A program made the translations under genes and the position numbers. From positions 1 to 6,491 of the forward strand of contig SXOM01000128.1 of NCBI GenBank assembly GCA_005776735.1: a stretch of DNA of 6,491 nucleotides. Reading direction: 5' to 3'. The stretch comes from Pseudomonadota bacterium (GTDB taxonomy: Bacteria > Myxococcota_A > UBA796 > SXON01). The notes under the pieces were generated by a model. That model did no database searches, had not been told where the DNA came from, and saw only the letters and a list, made by a program, of their open reading frames with translations. This document shows, piece by piece, positions 1-5,686 of this stretch; positions within the stretch are counted from its first letter, which is position 1; each line of letters opens with the position of its first letter.

Positions 1-49
1 TAGGGAAGCAATCAGGTAGTTGCACGCGTTTCGCGGGTGCCCCCCAGGC

Positions 50-76
50 GGAGAGTTACGCAAAACGAAACTCTCC
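50..76. repeat. small inverted repeat (hairpin), function unknown
   Basis: Bases 50-57 (GGAGAGTT) are exactly complementary to 69-76 (AACTCTCC), giving an 8-bp stem around an 11-base A-rich loop. No T tract follows, so it is not a textbook intrinsic terminator. It lies upstream of the PIN-domain remnant. It could be the end of an upstream transcript, an operator for a lost toxin-antitoxin operon, or chance. The rest of bases 1-181 shows no convincing coding region in any frame. Confidence 0.3.
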
Positions 77-181
77 CACGAGTTCTACACGCCCAAAGTG
101 CGCCTGCACAGTGTCGGCGAACCATAGGTTGGGCATCTATTTTCCCTGGACCGATGCAGGCGTTTCACATCCCCGCCGACG

Positions 182-427
182 ATGGACGCGGCTCGAACCC
201 TGCTGCTGCCCGTGTGGCAAGCTGCCGAGACGAGCCGGGTCGGGCCGACACCCGAGGTCGTACCCCGCGTCCTCGAGTTGATGGCGAAGCACCAGCTTGG
301 GCGGAAGCGGTTCCTCGATACTGCCCTGGCCGCAACGCTGGAGCGCGCGGGCGTCCGGCGCTTGGCAACCGTCAATGGCGCTGACATCCGTTGCTTCCCA
401 TTCATCGAGGTCGTGGAGGCCGCTTGA
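182..427 (+). pseudogene. C-terminal remnant of a PIN-domain (VapC-type) ribonuclease toxin
   Basis: The 81 residues from the ATG match the C-terminal half of PIN-domain VapC toxins. A helix ending in KHQLGRKRFLDTALAAT corresponds to the family's conserved region around the third active-site Asp (D46 here). It is followed by GVRRLATVNGADIRCFP, the usual final strand and D/N-x-x-x-F-P segment (D69), and the terminal IEVVEA strand. VapC toxins are Mg2+-dependent RNases of about 130-140 residues whose N-terminal strand (hydrophobic residues, then DTN or DTS) supplies the first catalytic Asp. That strand is absent here. The same frame is open only back to base 128 (stop TAG at 125-127), and the extra residues do not look like a PIN N-terminus; the other two forward frames upstream do not either. 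No antitoxin gene is visible beside it. The best reading is a 5'-truncated, inactive remnant. A short intact protein starting at 182 is possible but would lack part of the active site. Confidence 0.55.
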
Positions 428-484
428 CGGGGAGCGTCCCGTACCTGTTCGAGTGCGGTGGCGGGGTGGGTTCTGGTGCGCATG

Positions 485-531
485 CGGGGGCGCGGGCAGC
501 CCGCGCAACCCCGGCGCGCGCCGCGCGCCGG
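485..531. promoter_or_regulatory. pair of adjacent GC-rich stem-loops in the leader of the lipoprotein operon
   Basis: Stem-loop A: bases 490-496 pair with 500-506 around the loop CAG. The helix continues with 485-489 pairing to 509-513 across a 2-base AA bulge, for 12 pairs in total. Stem-loop B: bases 511-519 pair perfectly with 523-531 around a 3-base loop, for 9 pairs. The two share bases 511-513, so their full forms are mutually exclusive. They lie about 60 bases after the PIN remnant and 116 bases before the ATG at 647. They could be a terminator for upstream transcription or a leader structure for the lipoprotein genes. There is no T run, and random GC-rich sequence makes hairpins easily. 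No convincing -35/-10 pair was found in 428-646. Confidence 0.35.
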
Positions 532-637
532 CCTCTGCTCGTGTCGGGCCTGGTCGCGGCGTGGCGCCCCTCGCCGAACTGCGTGATTACAGTTCCTTGT
601 CGATCGATCGCGTCCGCTGGGGAGATAGTGCACCGCC

Positions 638-641
638 GGAG
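638..641 (+). promoter_or_regulatory. ribosome binding site of the first lipoprotein gene
   Basis: GGAG sits five bases before the ATG at 647. It supports that start, which also places a complete lipoprotein signal peptide at the very N-terminus. Confidence 0.65.
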
Positions 642-646
642 CTCCG

Positions 647-2221
647 ATGCGCGCCCTCCTCCTCCTCCTCCCCTTCGCCGGACTCACCGGCTGTGAGCTG
701 CTCTTTCCGCCCGCCGTCGTCGACGAGGACGGGGACGGGTATCCCTCGGACGAAGACTGCAACGACCGGGCCGCCACCATCCACCCCGGCGCGGTCGAGA
801 AGTGCGAAGACGGCCTGCTCGACGAAGACTGCGACGGGCTCATCGACGACGCGGACGACGAGCGGGACGGCACCCGCCCCGGCTACTTCGACGCGGACGA
901 CGACGGGTACGGCGACGACGACTCCCTCGTCGAGGTGTGCGAGCTCCCGGCCCACTACGTCGAGGAGGGCGACGACTGCGACGACAACGACCCGCGCATC
1001 AACCCCGACGCCCAGGAGATCTGCGATCCGCTCGACGTCGACGAAGACTGCGACGGCGACAGCGACGACGATGACGACGCGGTGGACGTCGAGACCTACG
1101 TGAGCTGGTACGAAGATGCCGACGGCGACGGGTGGGGCGACGACGAGGTGGGGCCGTCGTGCGATGGGGGTGCCGGCGAGAGCGCCGACCTGGGCGACTG
1201 CAACGACAACAACGCCGACATCAACCCCGAAGCGGCCGAGGTCTGGTACGACGGGGTCGACCAGGACTGCGACGGCCGCTCCGACGACGACCAGGACAAG
1301 GACGGCTACGACGACAAGGCGCACGGCGGGAACGACTGCGACGACGCCTCGGCCAACGCCCACCCCGGCGCGACCGAGACCTGGTACGACGGCATCGACG
1401 CCAACTGCGACGGCAAGTCGGACTACGATCAGGACAAGGATGGGTACGACGCCGAGGCGTACGGCGGCGGCGACTGCGACGACACCGACTCCGCGTACCA
1501 CCCCGGCGCCACCGAGTCCGGCTCGGTCGACTACGACTGCAGTGGCAGCGGCGAGCCCACGCCGCAGGCCGACGCCGACTACGTCCGGAGCTCGTCGCTG
1601 AAGACGTGCAGCCTCATCACGCTCGACGGGTCGGGATCGAGCGACCCGCGGGACAGCGCGTTGAGTTTCGAGTGGGAGCTGTTGGACCTGCCGTCGGGCG
1701 CCACCGAGACCAGCGACGACATCGTCTCGCCGACCGACGAGATGCCCACGTTCACCGCCCGCACCGCCGGCGACTACACGTTTGGGCTCGTGGTCACCAA
1801 CATGAGCGACGTGGCCAGCGCCATGGACCAGCTCACGTTGACGCTGGCCGAGCGCACCACCAACACCGCGCCGGTTTCCAACGCCGGCACCGACCAGACC
1901 AAGTCCGAGACCGCGGCGTGCAACTCCGCCGACTACGTGTCGGCGTGCGAGCTGTGCGCGTCCCAGACGTTCGTGCTCGACGCGTCGGGCTCCACCGACG
2001 CCGACACCGAGCCCCTCGAGCACGCGTGGGCCATCACCTCGGGCACCGCCACCCTCTCGGACACCACCGGCGAGACGGTCACCCTCACCGTGGGGCCGGT
2101 CGAGCCGAGCTCGGGGTCCACGACGACCTCGACCATCGTGGTCACGCTCACCACGACCGACTGCTACGGCGACACCGACACCGACACCATCACGCTCACC
2201 GCCACCTGCACGGGGTCCTGA
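647..2221 (+). CDS. MopE-repeat lipoprotein with two C-terminal PKD-like domains
   Basis: A 524-residue secreted lipoprotein. Residues 1-16 form a very short signal peptide (MR followed by a Leu run) ending in the lipobox L13-T-G-C16, so the mature protein would be lipid-anchored at C16. Residues 26-301 contain five MopE-type units (family Cu-binding_MopE / 'putative metal-binding motif'): a DxDxDG(Y/W) loop, a DC(D/N)D motif, a (N/H)PxA segment and a DCDG-type motif. They begin near residues 26, 82, 157, 217 and 263. Units 1-2 use a Cys after the (N/H)PxA segment, while units 3-4 have Trp there (W200, W246). The last unit ends in a degenerate DYDCSG. Residues about 305-403 and 407-522 resemble two PKD/Ig-like domains, each with the LDGSGSSD or LDASGSTD signature and a following W (W343, W461). 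The second domain has five Cys (425, 434, 437, 506, 521). The protein is extremely acidic, which fits Ca2+ or other cation binding. The next gene starts one base after the stop. Its partner and substrate are unknown; a structural or adhesive surface role is inferred. Confidence 0.95.
   Translation: MRALLLLLPFAGLTGCELLFPPAVVDEDGDGYPSDEDCNDRAATIHPGAVEKCEDGLLDEDCDGLIDDADDERDGTRPGYFDADDDGYGDDDSLVEVCELPAHYVEEGDDCDDNDPRINPDAQEICDPLDVDEDCDGDSDDDDDAVDVETYVSWYEDADGDGWGDDEVGPSCDGGAGESADLGDCNDNNADINPEAAEVWYDGVDQDCDGRSDDDQDKDGYDDKAHGGNDCDDASANAHPGATETWYDGIDANCDGKSDYDQDKDGYDAEAYGGGDCDDTDSAYHPGATESGSVDYDCSGSGEPTPQADADYVRSSSLKTCSLITLDGSGSSDPRDSALSFEWELLDLPSGATETSDDIVSPTDEMPTFTARTAGDYTFGLVVTNMSDVASAMDQLTLTLAERTTNTAPVSNAGTDQTKSETAACNSADYVSACELCASQTFVLDASGSTDADTEPLEHAWAITSGTATLSDTTGETVTLTVGPVEPSSGSTTTSTIVVTLTTTDCYGDTDTDTITLTATCTGS
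722..1549 (+). repeat. five MopE-type Asp/Cys repeat units in the first lipoprotein
   Basis: Cysteines fall at residues 38/53/62 (unit 1), 98/111/126/135 (unit 2), 172/185/208 (unit 3), 231/254 (unit 4) and 277/298 (unit 5). Units 2 and 3 keep a 13-residue step between the first two Cys. Units 1 and 2 keep a 15-residue step to the next. Units 4 and 5 are compact and lack the long linker before DCDD. The segments 1244-1381 and 1382-1519 form a 138-base (46-residue) direct repeat, each copy beginning at the codon for the conserved Trp (W200, W246) in the motif (V/T)WYDG(V/I)D. This points to recent tandem duplication of the compact unit type, with the second copy losing the motif at its end. 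Confidence 0.85.
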
Positions 2222-2222
2222 G

Positions 2223-5213
2223 ATGCGCACCGCCAGCCTGCTTCTCTTCCTGTCGGGGTGCATCGTCCTGGAGGACACCTCTGCCGACCCCGACCTCGAC
2301 GGCGACGGCTTCAAGGCGTCCGAGGACTGCGACGACGAACACGCCGAGGCCAACCCCGACGGCGTCGAGCGCTGCGACGACCACAACATCGACGAAGACT
2401 GCGACGGCCTGGTCAACGACCAGGACCCCGACGTGCTCGGCGGCAGCACCTACTTCGCCGACCTCGACGACGACGGCTACGGCGACCTGGACACCACCGT
2501 GGTGGCGTGCGACATCGACGATGGGTTGTCGGGCGAAGCGGGCGACTGCGACGACACCAACGAGGAGATCCACCCGAGCGCCCAGGAGGTGTGCGACGGC
2601 GCCGACGTCGACGAGGACTGCGATCAGCTCGTGGACGACGAGGACCCCGACGTGCTCACCGACGGCTACTCGGTGTGGTACCCCGACGACGACGGCGACG
2701 GCTTCGGCACCGACACGCGCGAGCTCACCGCGTGCGACGCCCCCGACGGTTGGGTCACCAATGTATTGGACTGCGACGACCACGACGGCGACCGCAACCC
2801 GGACGCGGTCGAGATGTGCGACGACGTCGACAATGACTGCGACGGCTGGGCCGACGGCGACGACAGCGCCGATGCGGGCACGTGGTACGCCGACGCCGAC
2901 GACGACACCTACGGCGACGAGAGCGCCCTGCGCGTGTCCTGCGACCAACCCGAGGGGTTCGTCGCCCGTTCGGGGGACTGCGACGACGACCGCCCCCTGG
3001 TGCGGCCGGGCGGCACGGAGACCTGCAATGGGCGCGACGACGACTGCGACGGCGACACCGACGAAACCGGCACCGACGCCTCCACGTGGTATGCCGACGG
3101 CGACGGCGACGGGTACGGCGACAGCGGCAGCACCCGCGACGCCTGCGACGCGCCCTCCGGCTATGTCGACAACGACGACGACTGCGACGACAGCAACGCG
3201 TCGGTGAGCCCGGGCGCCACCGAGGTGTGCGACGCCGCCGACGAAGACGAAGACTGCGACGGGTACGCCGACGACGCCGACGACAGCACGTCGTCGACCG
3301 GCAAGACGACCCTGTACTACGACGGCGACGGCGACACCTACGGCGACTCCAGCGTGACGATGTCGCGGTGCGACACCGACACCGACTGGTCCACCACGGG
3401 CGGGGACTGCGACGACGACGACTCCGGCGCCAACCCCGGCGAAACCGAGGTGTGCGACTCGGGCAGCACCGACGAGGACTGCGACGGCTACGCCGACGAC
3501 AACGACAGCTCGGTGTCCGCGGGCACCCGCACCACCTGGTACATCGACGCCGATGGCGACGGCTACGGCGTGTCCACCACCACGCAGTCCAAGTGCGACC
3601 AGCCGTCGGGCTACTCGCAGTACTCGACCGACTGTGACGACACCAACGCGCTGCGCGACCCCGGCAACACCGAGGTGTGCGACGCCTCCGACGTGGACGA
3701 GGACTGCGACGGCAGCGCCGACGACGCCGACAGCTCCGCCACCGGCAAGATCTCCTACTTCGTCGATGCCGACGCCGACGGGTACGGCGACGACTCCGCC
3801 ATCGGCACCTCGCGCTGCAATGCTCCCTCCGGGTACGCCGCCGGGAACACCGACTGCGACGACGCGGACGCGGGCGTCAACCCCGCGGCGATCGACGTGT
3901 GCTTCGACACCGAGGACACCGACTGTGACGGGAGCGCCGAGTGCGTGGTCACCCACGCCGACGCCGGCCGGGTCTTCACGGGCGTCACCAGCAGCGACTA
4001 CGCGGGCAAGGCCCTCGCGGCGGTCGGCGACGTGGACAACGACGGCTACGACGACCTCGTCGTCGGCGCGCTCTACGAAGACGCGGGCGGGACCAGCGCC
4101 GGCCGGGCGTACCTCGTCAAGGGTGGCGCATCGACGGCCGACATCGCCTTGTCGGCCGCCGACGCCATCTACACGGGTGAGGACACCTACGACTACGCCG
4201 GCACCTGTATCGCCGGGCTCGGCGACTTCGACGGCGACGGCAAGGACGACTTCGCCATCGGCGCCACCGGCGACGACGACGGGGCCTCCGGCGCCGGCGC
4301 GGTCTACATCATCAAGGGGCCGGGCGCGTCGGTCGACCTGAGCGCCGCCAACTACAAGCTCCGTGGCCCCACCGCGAGCTACGCGGTGGGCGTGGCCTGC
4401 GCCGGCGCGGGCGACGTCAACGGCACCGGCAAGGGCAGCCTCATCACCTCGTCCACCTATGCGGGCAGCTACAAGGGCACGGTCTACCTGGTCACCACCG
4501 CGGCCTCCGGCGCCAGCGCCATCAGCTCGGCCTCGGCGGTCATCTCCGGCGAGAGCACCAGCGACTACTTCGGTATCGCGCTCGACGGCGCGGGCGACGT
4601 CAACGCCGACGGCTACGACGACTTCATCGTGGGCGCCAACGGCGACGACGACGTGGGCACCGACGCGGGCGCGGTCTACGTGTTCCTGGGCCCGGTCAGC
4701 GGCACCATCGCCGCGTCGGCCGCCGAGGGCAAACTTCGCGGGCCGAGCTCCAGCGACGACTTCGGGTACTGGGTGGGCGGCGGCGGCGACCACAACGACG
4801 ACGGCTACGACGACATCGTGGGCGTGGCCCCCGACTACGCGTCCGGCTCCACCTACGTCATCAACGGGCCGTACACCGGCACGTCGACGGTCACCTCGGT
4901 CGCGGACGCAACGCTGTCCGGGGTGCAGGTCACCTCGATGGACCTCGGCGGCGACATCGACGCCGACGGCACCGAAGACCTGCTCCTGAGCGCCGGGTAC
5001 GGCACGGTGTACGGCTTCTTCGGCCCGTTGAGCGGCACGTTGTCCACCTCGACGGCGGGCCTCACCGCCACCGGCACCAGCTACTTCGGAAACGTCGTGC
5101 GGTTCGCGGGCGATCACGACGGGGACGGCGCCGACGACTTCGTCGTGAGTGACTACTACGGGGGCACGAGCTCCGGCGGCGCCGGGTACGTCTTCTTCAA
5201 CTCCGAGCTCTGA
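2223..5213 (+). CDS. MopE-repeat lipoprotein with a seven-bladed FG-GAP beta-propeller
   Basis: A 996-residue lipoprotein whose ATG lies one base after the upstream TGA. There is no strong ribosome binding site (GGGG at 2212-2215 only), suggesting translational coupling. The signal peptide is MRTASLLLFLSGC with lipobox L10-S-G-C13. Residues 23-570 hold eight MopE-type units whose DxDxDG(Y/F)-like loops begin at 24, 80, 155, 223, 292, 367, 442 and 515. Units 2-8 each have four Cys at nearly invariant spacing; unit 1 has three. Residues about 583-993 hold seven FG-GAP (integrin-alpha-type) repeats with Ca2+-loop motifs DxDxDGxDD at 603, 668, 731, 792, 856, 911 and 964. Seven is the number needed for one closed propeller. 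Loop 3 (DVNGTGKGS) has lost most ligand residues, and blade 6 is shortened. The protein ends right after the last strand. It is likely exported to the cell surface, with the repeats as a metal-stiffened stalk and the propeller as a binding head. The ligand is unknown. The start is well supported by the signal peptide. Confidence 0.96.
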   Translation: MRTASLLLFLSGCIVLEDTSADPDLDGDGFKASEDCDDEHAEANPDGVERCDDHNIDEDCDGLVNDQDPDVLGGSTYFADLDDDGYGDLDTTVVACDIDDGLSGEAGDCDDTNEEIHPSAQEVCDGADVDEDCDQLVDDEDPDVLTDGYSVWYPDDDGDGFGTDTRELTACDAPDGWVTNVLDCDDHDGDRNPDAVEMCDDVDNDCDGWADGDDSADAGTWYADADDDTYGDESALRVSCDQPEGFVARSGDCDDDRPLVRPGGTETCNGRDDDCDGDTDETGTDASTWYADGDGDGYGDSGSTRDACDAPSGYVDNDDDCDDSNASVSPGATEVCDAADEDEDCDGYADDADDSTSSTGKTTLYYDGDGDTYGDSSVTMSRCDTDTDWSTTGGDCDDDDSGANPGETEVCDSGSTDEDCDGYADDNDSSVSAGTRTTWYIDADGDGYGVSTTTQSKCDQPSGYSQYSTDCDDTNALRDPGNTEVCDASDVDEDCDGSADDADSSATGKISYFVDADADGYGDDSAIGTSRCNAPSGYAAGNTDCDDADAGVNPAAIDVCFDTEDTDCDGSAECVVTHADAGRVFTGVTSSDYAGKALAAVGDVDNDGYDDLVVGALYEDAGGTSAGRAYLVKGGASTADIALSAADAIYTGEDTYDYAGTCIAGLGDFDGDGKDDFAIGATGDDDGASGAGAVYIIKGPGASVDLSAANYKLRGPTASYAVGVACAGAGDVNGTGKGSLITSSTYAGSYKGTVYLVTTAASGASAISSASAVISGESTSDYFGIALDGAGDVNADGYDDFIVGANGDDDVGTDAGAVYVFLGPVSGTIAASAAEGKLRGPSSSDDFGYWVGGGGDHNDDGYDDIVGVAPDYASGSTYVINGPYTGTSTVTSVADATLSGVQVTSMDLGGDIDADGTEDLLLSAGYGTVYGFFGPLSGTLSTSTAGLTATGTSYFGNVVRFAGDHDGDGADDFVVSDYYGGTSSGGAGYVFFNSEL
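2292..3932 (+). repeat. eight MopE-type Asp/Cys repeat units in the second lipoprotein
   Basis: Cysteines are at 36/51/60 (unit 1), then 96/109/124/133, 171/184/199/206, 240/253/268/275, 308/321/336/345, 383/396/411/420, 458/471/486/495 and 532/545/560/568. The first two steps are always 13 and 15 residues; the last is 7-9. The DxDxDG-like loops recur every 68-75 residues except after unit 1 (56), which lacks the linker carrying the first Cys. Linker sequences such as CDAPSGY, CDQPSGY and CNAPSGY recur, pointing to tandem duplication. The family is named for MopE of Methylococcus capsulatus, a copper-binding surface protein. Whether these units bind copper, calcium or another ion cannot be read from sequence. 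Confidence 0.9.
3969..5201 (+). repeat. seven FG-GAP repeats forming a predicted beta-propeller
   Basis: Each repeat has a (D/S)YxG-type strand, a G-D-x-(D/N)-x-D-G loop followed by DD, then a hydrophobic strand (LVVGA, FAIGA, FIVGA, DIVGV, LLLSA, FVVSD) and usually a (V/A)Y(L/I/V) strand. The loops begin at residues 603, 668, 731, 792, 856, 911 and 964. Repeat 3 keeps the strands (GTVYLV) but not the ligand residues. Repeat 6 lacks the normal first strand. In integrins and related proteins such loops bind Ca2+ on the bottom of the propeller. Confidence 0.88.
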
Positions 5214-5255
5214 ACCTTCCTCTTGGCGTCACGACGACGCGGTCGGGCGCCGCGC

Positions 5256-5289
5256 CGCGACCGTCCCGAGCTCGATCGGGGCGGGCGCG
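5256..5289 (+). terminator. candidate hairpin terminator of the lipoprotein operon
   Basis: Starting 43 bases after the second lipoprotein stop, bases 5256-5269 pair with 5276-5289 around a six-base loop (GCTCGA). There are 13 pairs including one G-T wobble, with a single A-G mismatch (5260/5285). Position and strength fit a terminator, but no T tract follows, so it would be non-canonical. A second small hairpin (5343-5347 with 5351-5355) lies nearer the next gene. The remainder of 5214-5395 shows no coding region I can support. Confidence 0.4.
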
Positions 5290-5395
5290 CGGCGCGCGTC
5301 AGGGCGATCGTCGTGAGGCGGTGCGGCGTGTGCCAGGACCGGGGGGCTCGGCCCCGCGCGCCGCGACGCCGGCGGCGGCGGGGTACGCTCGACGG

Positions 5396-5686
5396 ATGGA
5401 ACTGGGCATCTTCTTCCTCCTCCTCGCGGCCGGCGGGCTCAACGTGTTCGCCGGCCGGCAGGCCAACACGCACCTCGTCGTCCACACGCTGGCGTTGGCC
5501 CGCATCGAGCAGAAGCTCAACGCCATCATCGCACACCACGGCATCGTGGTGGCCGAGCCGGGCTACTACGACTCGATCCGGGCGCTGCTCGCGGAAGGCA
5601 AGAAGGTCGACGCCATCCGCCTCTGGCGCTTGAAGAACCCCGCGCATGGGCTGGCCGCGGCCAAGGCGGCGGTCGAAGCCCTCTGA
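5396..5686 (+). CDS. small membrane-anchored protein with bL12 C-terminal-domain-like tail
   Basis: The 96-residue product has a hydrophobic N-terminal segment (about residues 4-20, GIFFLLLAAGGLNVFAG), probably one membrane anchor or uncleaved signal. A linker helix around residues 25-45 contains ALARIEQKLNAII. The tail (about 58-96) has the pattern IRALLAEGKKVDAIRLWR followed by GLAAAKAAVEAL. This resembles the C-terminal domain of ribosomal protein L7/L12, where a Gly-Lys-Lys turn, an AI(K/R)xxR helix and a GLxxAKxxVE helix are conserved. Stand-alone, membrane-tethered versions occur as uncharacterised bacterial proteins. In bL12 this surface recruits translation factors; no such role can be claimed here. 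The ATG at 5396 is preferred over a GTG at 5321 because it begins directly before the hydrophobic segment; the upstream extension is low-complexity Arg/Pro/Ala. No clear ribosome binding site is visible. Its TGA overlaps the ATG of the LysR gene by one base, so the two are probably cotranslated. Confidence 0.85.
   Translation: MELGIFFLLLAAGGLNVFAGRQANTHLVVHTLALARIEQKLNAIIAHHGIVVAEPGYYDSIRALLAEGKKVDAIRLWRLKNPAHGLAAAKAAVEAL

Noticed and set aside
427..442. Small hairpin overlapping the stop of the PIN remnant (ACGGG with CCCGT)
   Set aside because: Only five pairs and no T tract; expected by chance at this base composition.
597..629. Possible promoter with TTGTCG (597-602) and GATAGT (624-629), plus the 10-base palindrome CGATCGATCG at 601-610
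   Set aside because: The spacer is 21 bases, too long for a sigma-70-type promoter. The palindrome is a simple repeat of GATC-like sequence and has no partner site.
1132..3207. A 691-codon + strand frame bridging both lipoprotein genes
   Set aside because: It is low-complexity Arg/Thr/Ala/Pro sequence caused by the GAC-rich repeats out of frame, and it spans a gene boundary well defined by the stop at 2219-2221 and the signal peptide at 2223.
722..3932. The regular repeats considered as a CRISPR array or DNA-level satellite
   Set aside because: The periodicity is in protein codons, the repeats are imperfect and in frame throughout, and there are no unique spacers of uniform length.
2196..5117. 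A 973-codon open frame on the - strand (and a 620-codon one at 587-2449)
   Set aside because: They mirror the two lipoprotein genes. Reading repeated GAC codons backwards gives Val-, Ala- and Gly-rich monotony without stops. No recognisable domain or signal is present, whereas the + strand gives clear lipoproteins.
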